A stretch of 64,000 bases of DNA from contig JAEMWC010000358.1 in NCBI GenBank assembly GCA_016490735.1, forward strand, positions 62,001 through 126,000. The letters run 5' to 3'. The DNA comes from Pachyseris speciosa (Eukaryota > Cnidaria > Anthozoa > Scleractinia > Pachyseridae). Of this stretch, positions 48,381-58,959 are shown piece by piece. Every line of letters starts with the position of its first letter. The first letter of the stretch is position 1. The notes beneath the pieces were generated by a model, which saw only the letters and a list, made by a program, of their open reading frames with translations, was not told where the DNA came from and did no database searches. The position numbers and the translations under genes are program-made.

Positions 48381-48699
48381 GATTTAATCAAACCGCAACT
48401 GCAAAAGGAGATCTCGGTCTTAGTAACTTTAATTTTTCAAAATTTTGTGTACTAACTATGTATGATTAGTCAATGTTGCCTTTTGTCCTTTCGGTAAAAA
48501 CTTATTGTAAAACTAAATAGAGAAAAATACTGTAGTAAAGTAGTAAGAAGTACGATGTGAGTATAGTTGAATAAAGTGATTATTTTCGAAGGAATGGTAA
48601 TTCCTTTAAATTCCATTTCCGTTGTGTTCTGTAAAAATCGATAAAAGCTGATAATGGTTTTGTTTTCTGCCGCTTGAAAAAACATCACTCGCACGCCTA

Positions 48700-48835
48700 G
48701 AACGAATCCGGATACGTGTGGACGGGCAAATTCGATTTGAATACGTTACGTGTGGACGCGGAAATTTTTTTATCCGGGAAGAAAAAGTTGCGGATTTAAA
48801 AATATCCGGATATGTGCGGACGGGGCCTTAGTTTT
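48700..48835. mobile_element. Transposon fragment with CCGGATACGTGTGGACG motifs
   Basis: Repeats of TCCGGATACGTGTGGACG and related GTGTGGACGCGG, ending GGACGGGGCCTTAGT. This resembles a terminal region of a DNA transposon. The remainder to 49600 shows no gene. Confidence 0.45.
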
Positions 48836-49644
48836 TCATACTTGTGAATGAATAAATATCAGTTTAAAGGAGAATTTTATCAATCAACCTATTCATGGAT
48901 AACCCCCAAAAGATGTTTATTTTTCAATCCACCTATAACTTTCTCCTCTCAAAAAGCATTCTTCTAGTGTCTCCGTTTCGAAATGAAAACAAACAACTTT
49001 TTCCCTTACGTTATTTTTTTTAATTTTCTCTTCAAGACGATAACGACAAAATTTTCGCCAAAACAACCTATTTTCTTTTGCAAGAGAATTTTTCAACACG
49101 TGCGGAATATTTGCACGCGTAAATAAAGACACGCTAGGTATGTACCGCGTGATGATTAGCGATTGGCTTCAGTTTCTCATTCATATTCATGACTAATTTT
49201 TCAAGCAGCTCCAAGACTTGTGAGTTGCTCGTTAAACAGACTGGTTAACGGACGTTTTGAAAATGGAAAAATTATGATGTATATGATGTATGAAGAAGGG
49301 CATTGATCAAGAAAAGAAGACAAGTCTTTTCAAACCGAAGGTAAGCCCCACTTAGAAAATGTACAGCTTGTTTAAAGCTTGTTCTGAACGCAGACATATG
49401 TTGCTTGCTGAATGTTAACTTCGCGTGTGTTAAATAGCTTTCTGCTCGCTCATTGCTGTTTGTTTGGAGACTTTTTCCCTGTATACATTCAATAAAATGC
49501 TATAGCAGGTTAAATGGCATATGAGTATCCTTGAGGAATTTAAGACAATAAATATACAGAGCTAGGTATACAGAGCTAAGTTTGGAAACCGTTTACGTAG
49601 GTGAAATATGCAAATTAGTCTCAATTTCAAAATTAGCGGTTTAT

Positions 49645-49759
49645 TAGTCTCCTTTGCAGCCGCTCGCGCAGAAGTCACGCAATGCTCCTCGTCACCACGC
49701 GTGGGGGCAAGGCAAGAAGCGTTGCGTGACTTCGGCCCGAGCGGCTGCAAAGGAGACTA
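49645..49759. mobile_element. 115-bp MULE-like MITE with 9-bp target duplication
   Basis: Termini TAGTCTCCTTTGCAGCCGCT and AGCGGCTGCAAAGGAGACTA, flanked by GCGGTTTAT on both sides (49636-49644, 49760-49768). It shares its end sequence with the 1146-bp element at 54062. Confidence 0.85.
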
Positions 49760-50263
49760 GCGGTTTATCAGCAGCGACAAACTTCCGCTGTTGCGGAGTT
49801 GCGTACTTTCTATTGAAATGGCAAATGACTGATATTTAGTTATGTTAATGTTAGTTGGTTGGAAGCGATCATTTCGATTCTTGAATTTTGTAACTAGAAT
49901 CGTCACCTACGATTCTAGTTTGCTGCAATCTTCTTTACTTGGAATAAAGAAGATTGTAACACTGAAAAGGGGAGACTTTGGAGATAATTAATCTGTAAAA
50001 TTCCACTTCATAGAAAGGTACACTTCATATAATGCACTGAAAAATTCCATGGAGGGGTACAATGCGTGTACCATAGTGCCCTACAACATTGGAAAACGGA
50101 ATTCCAACTTTCATTTTCGTTTTCCGTTTTCCTTCTGCATTGAAAAACGGAATTCGAAATTCTGTTCTTTTTTTGTCTTTCGTTTTCGTAAGACATTGAC
50201 AAACGGAATATGATCTTCGAGTTTGTTTTTCGTTTCCGTGTGTTTGGATGTTTTTTAGCCTGC

Positions 50264-50442
50264 TAGCAAGCTCTCTATTAGCTTCTATTAGGGTCTCACG
50301 CGAGATTAATTTCGGGGGCGAGTCGGGCGAGCGGCGAGAGGATTGGCTCCCGCCCCAATCCTCTCGCCGCTCGCCCGACTCGCGCCCGAAATTAATCTCG
50401 TGTAACCCCAACAGAGAGCTTGCTCGCATGCTAGATGTTTTT
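50264..50442. mobile_element. Hairpin MITE, AAGCTCTCTATT family, nearly perfect
   Basis: GCAAGCTCTCTATTAG and GAGATTAATTTCGGG with CGGCGAGAGGATTGG are mirrored by inverted copies to GAGAGCTTGCTCGC. The arms are about 75 bp. Confidence 0.8.
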
Positions 50443-50885
50443 GTCATTTCCGTATCTCACCTGAACCGGAAGAATGTTGGCGCTTCCTGTCACTAACAAA
50501 AGGCCTGGAAACCACAGATGATGTTTTGGCGCGAATAACAAACAGGATGGCTGTCTTAGAATTATCCTTGAAATGAACTCTTTGTCTGCCGTGCCCTTAT
50601 TGAGGAAAATAGGCTAATTTAGCAACAGAACGGGAACGTCATTTGAGGACGCGAGAGCGCGCGGAAAGGACTGAACACGACTTCCGGTGCTCAATTTGCT
50701 GCTCTGCCATTGGTCAAGTCGGTTTTTAGATCTGCGCGCGCCGTTGTCAAGAAGTCCCCGTTGTCTTTGCTAAATCAGCCTAATAATAGCTATGAAGGCC
50801 TTCTAGAGGTAATCAAGAACCGTCACCAGAATCTAAGCGGCTGTGGTTTGAGTAGCCTGTGTCGCAAACTTAACCTCACTCCGGT

Positions 50886-51033
50886 TAGTAACGTCTGCGA
50901 AGCAGCGCCGAATTCATTGTTTTGTGTACCAGTATTTGAGCACGCGCTGTACACGCAACGATTGACCCCGTGTACTTAAATTCTGGTACACAGAACAAGG
51001 AATTTGACGCTGCTTCGCAGACGTTAACAACTG
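50886..51033. mobile_element. Hairpin MITE with CGTCTGCGAAGCAGCG ends
   Basis: GTTAGTAACGTCTGCGAAGC and GCTTCGCAGACGTTAACAAC are inverted. Internal GTGTACCAGTATTTGAG pairs with TTAAATTCTGGTACAC. Confidence 0.8.
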
Positions 51034-51226
51034 GGCTAGATTGCGCCTGAAACGTAGGATATGGTTTGACAAGTATTAAAAGGTTTTGCAGTTATCGTGG
51101 CATCATGAAGAGAATGTCGGTTGCCGATCGCACAGACGACATTGCATTACAAGGTGCCATATCGAAGGAAAGACTTATGTTACAAATCTATCATGAAAGC
51201 CGGCGGTCATTGCGCTGGACTTTTGG

Positions 51227-52060
51227 GTTATACATACATACTTTATTCGTCCCAAAAGGGCTTTTCAGAATAAAGGTACTAGTTAAAAAGTCTAACACAA
51301 ACAGAAACTATGTACAAGTGATAAAAAACAAGTCAAAATAACAATAAATTAAACTAGCTTAAAGTGTGCAGTTGAGACTCTAATTTTAAAAGTAAATCTT
51401 TCTTTAGACAGCGTTTGAAGTCTGTTAGTGTGGGTTTTTAACTTATAGGCATTGTCTAATGAGTTCCAAAGTTTGACGGTACTGAAATAAAAGGTTCTTT
51501 GTCCTGTGCCAGTTCTATAAAGGGGAATATGTAACGTCTGGGAGTTCCTCGTTGTGCGCTTAGTGATGATAGCTCTTTGGATATATCTTCAAAATAAGGA
51601 GTCAGGCGCACACCCAGTCATACATTTAAAGGCCATTGTTGCATGACGATAGTATAGCTGCTGTCGTACTGGTAGCCACTTCAAGTCGTTAAGGATGGGG
51701 GAAATATGATCATATTTCCTTGAGTTTCTAACAATACGTGCTGCAAAATTCTGCACAGCTTGAATCCTGTTAAGATTGTGGTCAGAGGTGTTGCTCCAGA
51801 CATTACAACAGTAGTCTAACTTGCTGAAGACTAAAGCATTGATTATGATGGTTAAGGTATTCACATCGAAAACGTATTTAACTCGATTGATCTGTCCCAA
51901 GCGCGCTATGCAGCTAGACACTGTCGAAGCGACATGCTCATTATATGTCAGGCTGGAGTCGAGAAGAACTCCTAGATCCTTAGCAGAATCAGCTGGTGTG
52001 ATTTCCTTTCCCAGTAAGGTCAGACGGAAGTCCTCTGCCTTTTTTATTGGTTAAGCATTG
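51227..52060 (-). pseudogene. LINE (Jockey/CR1-like) 3' end with reverse-transcriptase C-terminus
   Basis: The frame reads EITPADSAKDLGVLLDSSLT, then VFSKLDYCCNVWSNTS, IQAVQNFAARIV and LKWLPVRQQLYY, the conserved region after the reverse-transcriptase core. A TGA at about 51589 interrupts the frame, which then continues (TRNSQTLHIPLYRTGTGQRT). The element ends with AATAAAG and a (TATG)n tail near 51230. It is a dead, 5'-truncated copy. Confidence 0.8.
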
Positions 52061-52235
52061 TTTGACGGAAAAGGAAAAGGACGAAACAGCTCTCCATGAC
52101 TGCAACTGCCCGGGTGATATGACTGTGCGCATACATCAGGTACATATCGGAAAATCGAACGATAGGTACACGTGTGGGGTTAAGATGTCCCATTCATGCC
52201 GTTAATGTATTCCACCACAAAAAGAAACAACAACA

Positions 52236-52300
52236 AAAAAACAAACAAACAAACAAACAAACAAACAAAGAAACAAAACAAAACAAAACAAAAAACAGAA
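52236..52300. repeat. CAAA microsatellite
   Basis: About a dozen AAAC units with minor interruptions, then AACAAAAC. Confidence 0.85.
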
Positions 52301-52423
52301 AAAATGGAGTAACCAATCCCAACTATACTACTAACGAAAAACGAAAATGGAAGTTCAAATTCCGTCTTTCAATGTAGTAGAGCTTAGTAGGAAAACGAAA
52401 ACGAAAATGGGAGTTCGAGTAGT

Positions 52424-52686
52424 CCAGTTTCGAGTTCGCCATGACCGCCGAACAAAAGCACCGAGAACGCATTGGTACAGGGTTAGCCTCGACCTAAAGT
52501 AAAATATTCACAAATACCAGCGGGAAGGAGCCACGAATTTGAAAATTAAACAATAGACAGAGCTGTAAACAGGTCATCTTCTCGCTGGAATTTGTGAATA
52601 TTTTACTGTAGGTCGAGGCTAACCCTGTACAAATGCGTTCTCAGTACTTATTATTCAGCAGTCGTGACGAACTCGAAACTGGACTA
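52424..52686. mobile_element. MITE family H copy 2, long hairpin
   Basis: AGTCCAGTTTCGAGTTCGCC and its inverted copy GAACTCGAAACTGGACT, bounded by TA on both sides. Internally matches 17029-17289. Confidence 0.85.
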
Positions 52687-53139
52687 TTCCTTTTTTCAAT
52701 GTCGTAGGAAACAGTTGGCACTACGGTAGACGCATTGGGTACCCCACACTATATTGGGAAACTTTCCCCCAATTTTTCCCGCTTCCGAGTGCCATTTTCT
52801 TATTAGTAGTTTTCAACGTCCCTTCTACCTCCTCTTCTTGATCGCCCCCCCCCCCCCCCCCCCCTGAATGCGGCTCAACCTCGGTGTAAAAGCTGTGAAA
52901 CTCCCGAAGGACATAAAATAAACAAAGGACACGAAACATTCTAAACAATAGCGTAAAGCAAAACAATACCTCATAAAACAAAGAAAACCTCGCCAGGTTT
53001 TTACGCCGAAGTAAACCCCCTCGTGGCAGTAACTAAATTTGTCACATTGTAGCTAGTCTTTATTATTTTATACCATATTCGTGTTTCTTTAATTAGTAGT
53101 CTTTATTGGTCTCTGAATACATTACAGTACGCAAGAGGT

Positions 53140-53400
53140 GTTTGCCAAGGATGTATTTTGAGTCCTTTACTCTTTAATCTTTATACTAACGACTTACCGT
53201 TCTCATTTGGAAATACTTCTATCTGATCCTTTTGTTTTACCAAACGGAACCAAATTAAATTCTCTTCTATATGCAGATGATTTAATTATACTATCACGAT
53301 CACGAACATGTTTGCAAAGTTTTCTCAATACGTTATCATCATATTGCAAATCGTGGATGTTAAATATCAATCCTAAAAAGACCAAGGGTTATGGTATTTC
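53140..53400 (+). pseudogene. LINE reverse-transcriptase fragment with YADD motif, frameshifted
   Basis: One frame reads GVCQGCILSPLLFNLYTNDL. After a stop at about 53223, an adjacent frame reads LNSLLYADDLIILSRS and SSYCKSWMLNINPKKTK. These are reverse-transcriptase core segments with the catalytic YADD. The frameshift and missing flanks mark a dead fragment. Confidence 0.8.
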
Positions 53401-54061
53401 AACGGCAAGCAAAGAAAGACATTTTAAATCCAATCGAATCTGGCGGCTGGTAGGAAATGATGACTTACTTCTTTTATACGCCATTTACTTCGCCTTATAT
53501 CCTCGTGTAGTAGGCAGGCCTTGTACGATTTTAGTTTCAAGGGCGTAACCTTAAGACTAGCTACTAAGAGACACAATGTCGCGTAATTTGGATTAACTCA
53601 AAGGCATATTATTTGTAGACTATTTGCGGTTGCATATACCCACGGATAACGATAAGGAAATGATTGCAATTTTTTTCAACTTTGTCATTTTGTTACTCAT
53701 AATCTGAACAAAAGTATAACAAAGATTGCTGTGACAGTGACCCTTAAGTTATGGAATGAAGGCCTACCACCTTCACTGGGCTAGAATATTATACAGTTAT
53801 ATAGGAAGGGTAATAAGCGATTCTCAGTTATTGATTTTTTTTTCATCTCAGAGAGTTAAGAGCCGAATTGAGAGGACAGTTTCCAATGAATCAGTGAATC
53901 ATTACTGAACACGAATCACAAAGGTAGGAACTTGCATATATTATACAGTTAGAGATCAACTCTTTAAAGTACACCTAACCCCAAAACATTTTTTCACGTA
54001 TATAAATCTTTGCACCTGTTCGAAATGCACTGCGCCTTTTTAAACCATACTTGACTTTTAA

Positions 54062-55207
54062 TAGTCTCCTACGCAGCCGTTCTTTGTCTCGTCACGTAAC
54101 GCTCCTCGCCACTAAAGGCTGCAGAAAACCGAACCACATTCCTTTCCCGACTATAAGCCAATCAGGAGCAGCCTTCCATTATCTGGAAGGTGTACGCGCC
54201 AATTCTTCAGTTCGGCGTACATCCAATCACAGCCTAGTTTATATCGGTGTCCAGCGTGCGCTAACAATGGACTACAGTGGAGTGATGGGAAACGGTTAGC
54301 GTTTTGTTTACGTTTTTACTAGGATATTAGATTAGATCTTTACCAGTAACTGCACTTGACTTTGTACCCGAGTAGACGAGTTTGGTGTTGAGGTTAATCG
54401 TGGACGAAATGAATGTGACAATTTTTTCGGGACTTGTCATATTTTGATTTGGTAATACATTCAACACGAGATTGTAGGCCGCGTGTCTTTGAATCGGATA
54501 TAGGAAGCCAGGAACGTAAGTCATAGGCTCCCTAGTCCCGCTTTTAGGAGTCAATAGGAGAAGAAATACGAGCGCTAGCTTTGCCTTTGCCAAATTACAG
54601 GGATTTAGATGCTTTCGCTCGGTCAGTCACGGAAACATTTTCGCGGACAGTCTCTTTATCGGGAATATTTCGTATCTCTTCTGTAGCTCGTAGGAATCGC
54701 TTTGCTCTTGGAGGTTCCCTTTTACTGAAGACTTCCTCTTTCTCGTTGAATTTCTTTTTACGAAGCCCGTTGGAACTTTGTCAACCGCTTGTAGCAAACA
54801 TTTCTGGGCTATATTACAGAATAGCCGGCCACATCATTCGCATATATCGTCCTCTGCAAATGAACAATTCGCTGCTGTTTGAAAAACACCTCACATCCAC
54901 AACGATTGAATGATTTGTTGACAATTGAGTGAGCTTTTGTCTGTATGAGTATTTATTGTGATTTTCCAACGGCGATGATCAAGTAAAACACTAGGAATTG
55001 TTCCATTCGTGACCAGAGTCCGTGACATCTCTGACAGAATGAAAAGCATGCTGTTTCTTCTGACGTCATTGTCATTTTTGTGATACATGATCGGTTAATT
55101 CGTTAGACCGCAAAAACAAAGGGAAAGGAATGTGGTTCGGTTTTCAGCGGCCGTTAGTGGCGAGAAGCGTTGCGTGACGAGACAAAAAACGGCTGCGTAG
55201 GAGACTA
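54062..55207. mobile_element. 1146-bp Mutator-like element with ~87-bp inverted ends and 9-bp target duplication
   Basis: Ends TAGTCTCCTACGCAGCCGTT and AACGGCTGCGTAGGAGACTA continue inward as inverted repeats of about 87 bp (to CCACATTCCTTTCC). GACTTTTAA flanks both sides (54053-54061, 55208-55216). The interior has no transposase but holds gene-like pieces. Confidence 0.85.
54595..54780 (-). pseudogene. Charged open frame inside the MULE-like element
   Basis: 61 codons rich in K, R and E (KKKFNEKEEVFSKREPPRAK, then RFLRATEEIRNIPDKETVRE), bounded by TGA upstream and TAA at 54597-54595. Composition looks coding-like. A second frame just downstream (54593-54327) begins with a hydrophobic AKLALVFLLLL stretch. 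No family is recognised. It may be captured gene fragments or chance. Confidence 0.3.
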
Positions 55208-55529
55208 GACTTTTAATAGGCTGGAAAAGTTCCCACGACCGCGCCAGCAAGGGGCGTGGGTCTAGTACTGGTTTGACATCAACTTGATTTGCATCGCGGC
55301 AAGTCTTTGTAAACATGCATGCAAAGCAATTTGTGACGTCAAATGAGACCCATGCCCCTTACTAGCTTGGTCGTGGGACAGACGATGGCCAGATTTCGTA
55401 ACTTTTACAGCCTATAAAAAGTCAAGATTTGGTTGAAAAAGACACAATAAGGCGCAATGCTTTTCAAACAGGTGCAAAGATTTGTTTAAGCGAAAAAAAT
55501 ATTTTGGGGTTAGCTGCACTTTAAGCCTG

Positions 55530-57100
55530 TAACCGTCGGTGACCACCACTATGTTCTCTCTGCAGTATCTCCTTTTGTTAAGGCATAAAAGTTGTGAGAA
55601 ATACGAAAATGATCATCATAAAAAGCGATCATTACAGAAAAGTGAGGAAACCGTGCCATTGATATTGGTGCTCAAAAGTTAAAAATACTGACGACATATT
55701 CTCTACGTTTTAAGAAACTGGAAACTCAAATGTGTAAACCTTCAGACCAATACTTTTGAACATTTATTTTACTGATTGGTACATGCATTTGGCATTGCAA
55801 GAGAAATGCACTCGCGCCGAAAACGTGGCATATACTGTAGTGCCCTCGCAAAATGCTCCGGCCTGCTCCAAACTAAACTGTGGCGCGTAAATGACATCTA
55901 GTCTCTTTAATTTTTATGAAATGATGGGAAAGCAAACAAAAATCCAGAAAAAAGCCTCGTCTCTTTTTACCAGAGGCCCATGTCGGATGGTTTGGAAGGG
56001 CTCCTTTTAGGAGTCAAATTGTTTCGAAAAATATAGCTTTGCCTCAGAATAATGGAGTTGCACGTATTTATCTACAGAAATGAAGTGGAAGGAGAAAGAA
56101 GTACTAAGTGAGCAAGCTGGTATTGCTGGATTAGGACAACACGTGTAAAGGTAAGAGCTTATGCAAACCCATATACACTTAGGACAACTTCGTTGAGATA
56201 ATTCTATACTGTCTTCAGAGTTAAATCGAGAATAATACTTCACATTCTTTATGAGACAACATTCTCAGAAAACTACAGGAGTTTAATGTTCAGTTCATGG
56301 GGGTGGGGGCGGGGTATAACGTGAGAACTCATGTGATAGCTGGACCCAGTTCTCGACAGAGTTTTCAAATTATTCAGTTAGATGCTAAATAAAGGTGAAT
56401 CAGATTGTGAAGTTTTGATAATATCAAAACGAGTGTAAATTGTTTCATAATATAATTGATCAAAATAGGACGATTAACCGAACAATATTACGGACATTTG
56501 AGATCAATAATTAAAGTAGAGATATCCAACCATTTTCCTGGAAATAGGTAAAAAAAAAAGTAAAACAAGACGAAGCAAAGCAAAACAGTGCCATGACGTG
56601 CTAAATTGCTGCCAGTCTTAATTTCTTTGAAATTTCTTTGTAATTTCAGCAATTTCACAAAGCGATGGGCGCTTTTTCTTCAAATTAGATCGGAATACTA
56701 ATGAGGTGAAACACTTTTAGTGCAGTGGCTTGATAACAGCAAAATAAGTAAAATTCGCATTAAAAATTACCCTCAAAAAGTAACTAATGCAAACAGCAAA
56801 ACTAAAAGACAGAAAAATGCCTTCACAGCAAATATCTTGACTTCAACAAAAGCAGCAAAATACCACAGTAAATTAAAATGACAGCAAAAAGACTGAAAAG
56901 CAACATACCACGGCAAAAATAAAAGCAAAATACAGCAAAAATGCGATAGCAAAATTTCTCGACGACAGCAAAATAACTTCATTCCCCGGATAAATAGTTA
57001 TATCATTTAAAGCACTCACGTCTACTTGTCTAAATCTCTTCGGCAGGCTTTTGTGAAGCTGTTCAAAAAAACTCGCAGCAGTTGTTTCCTGTCTAAAAAC
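55530..57100. other. No gene seen
   Basis: AT-rich sequence with an AGCAAAAT-rich patch (56740-56980). I find no conserved frame or clear element. Confidence 0.45.
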
Positions 57101-57125
57101 ACTCGCTTACGCCTCGTGTATTGCC

Positions 57126-57308
57126 CACTCCAAAAACGACGAGTAGACTGGTAATAGCTAGTGAAGGATTGTGGGATCGTTTGGGTGGACGGAAGATGAC
57201 AAACATGTCATTTGTCGGAGAAATATTACGTTTTTCATCTTCCGTCTACCCAAACGATCCGACAATCCTTCACTAGTACCAGTCTCCTCCTCGTTTTTAG
57301 AGTGGGCA
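57126..57308. mobile_element. Long hairpin MITE
   Basis: GCCCACTCCAAAAACGACGA and AGTGAAGGATTGTGGGATCG with GGGTGGACGGAAGATGA are repeated inverted to TTTTTAGAGTGGGC. The arms are about 80 bp. Confidence 0.8.
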
Positions 57309-57341
57309 GTTTAAACCCGATAAAACACTACCGCTCGTTTA

Positions 57342-57503
57342 TTAAACAGTACATAGCATGTCCAGAAATTTTCCTTTGGGGTCTTTAAAGTTGGGTGATG
57401 ACGTAATTTCAAGACCAATGGCATGTGCTCTGCAGAACCACCCTCTCAGGTCCAACGTCTGTATCTTGATTTTCGCGATTTCCTCCAAACCGTTCAAAGT
57501 GAC
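57342..57503 (-). CDS. Possible orphan terminal exon, unidentified
   Basis: After a good acceptor (TTGTTTATTTGTAG) a frame of 53 codons stays open (LNGLEEIAKIKIQTLDLRGW, then LEITSSPNFKDPKGKFLDML). It ends in TAA overlapping AATAAA. No upstream exon or homologue could be identified. Chance is quite possible. Confidence 0.25.
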   Translation of the reverse strand, partial: VTLNGLEEIAKIKIQTLDLRGWFCRAHAIGLEITSSPNFKDPKGKFLDMLCTV

Positions 57504-57669
57504 CTACAAATAAACAAAACCAAAAGAAAAGGGCTAAAATGAAAATGATGAGGTCATAAACTTTAAAGATTAGAAGAATGCATGGATAAGAAATCCAAAT
57601 AGTGGAAAACAACTGGGCCGGATCTCCTTTTGGCATGGACAGAGGCTTTGTGCCACCCCCCCCCCCCAT

Positions 57670-58440
57670 TCCAACCCTCCTTCCCCCTTCAAAGGGAAAC
57701 TACCTACAGATTAAGACGTGCACATGTGGTTAGCTCAAAGAGAATGGACACTAGCAAGAAATGTGAAAGGGGAGAGGGTTGGTCTTTTGAAAAAATTCCG
57801 AAAGGATAAAGCAAGTTGAAAGCAATTTTGGTTGCATGGATAAATTCCACCAGCCTTATTCTCGATCATAACCATAGGGACCCTAACTGTCCCTGAACCC
57901 CTCCTGACACGGAGACGCCTGGGGGACGGATTCCACCCTGGCGGACTTTGAACGTTTATCATGGTGCATTTGCATAATTAAAATGTTCTTGAATTGGTTT
58001 TTAATGTAGTTTTGCAAATTTTAACCGATTGTTGAAATCCAAGATGACCGCCTTTTGGAGTTTTTTTTGACCTTATTACTACATCATTCGACGTCATCGT
58101 GAACGGTTACGGACCTCAAAGGAAATATTTTGTGTTTAATGGACTATGTACCCTCCAATTGTGACTGTTGTAACACATAGGTCTGCAGACGAGGGGCTTT
58201 CGCTCTTTCCCCATTCCCGCCCCAGGATCGCAGAAGAAAAAATTATACTTAGTTTGGATAGCCCAGATTAGCAGCCGTCTAACAAGATAAATTGTATGAA
58301 TTTTAGTTCGTAAAGCTTTTGCAAAATTCGACCGGTTGGTTAAAGATTTGTTAAAAGGTTTAAGTTTGTGCCTCTGAAGCGATCTTCTCAAAACCGCTAT
58401 CGCGCGCAAAAACATAAGGTTTTTTTAAATACTGTTTTGT
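57670..58440. other. No gene seen
   Basis: Only short unsupported frames. A C-run lies at about 57655-57667. Confidence 0.4.
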
Positions 58441-58459
58441 GTCATGGGCTCCTGTTTGT

Positions 58460-58787
58460 GTCAGGAGCCCATGAATAGGAGCTTCACTCTCCCATACAAG
58501 CCCTTTGAGTCAACCTTTGCGCGTATCTTTTCTATTTTTAGAACGCTGTGGGTTTCTAAATTCGCACGCACTGTTAAGAATTCCAAGAGAAGGATCGGGA
58601 CAACGCACTCACCACCTTTGGCCGCAATTTTATTACGGATGCTTGTGTGCGGAAGTTACTGGAAACAGATTTTCCCAGTAAATTTTAGCCTCTTGCAGAA
58701 AAAACAGTTCTAAAAATAGAAAGATACGAGCAACAGTTGACTCAAGGAAACAGTGCATATGGAGGCTCCTACTTATGGGCTCCTGTT
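58460..58787. mobile_element. ~330-bp transposon with AGGAGCCCAT ends
   Basis: AGGAGCCCATGAATAGGAGC and GCTCCTACTTATGGGCTCCT are inverted ends, with inner GTATCTTTTCTATTTTTAGA and complement. GTTTGTGTC follows the GGGCTCCT motif on both sides and may be the target duplication. Confidence 0.65.
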
Positions 58788-58959
58788 TGTGTCTATTAAC
58801 CTTGACTTAAAAATATCACTATTTTCTGGCTTTAAGAAATTAAAAAGTTTCAACAAAGGAAAAAAAAAAAAAAAAAAAGAACCGGAAACTGACTGGAGGC
58901 AACGGGGCTTGATCGCCAAGCCCTTCTTAAGCTACTTAAATAAACGACGGGGGAGATAA

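Larger units (their letters stand above)
53964..55524. mobile_element. Transposon family F copy split by a MULE-like insertion
   Basis: The left arm (53964-54061) starts TAAAGTACACCTAACCCCAA. The right arm (55208-55524) ends GGGGTTAGCTGCACTTTA. The two arms rejoin at the GACTTTTAA site, which the inserted element duplicated. Confidence 0.8.
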
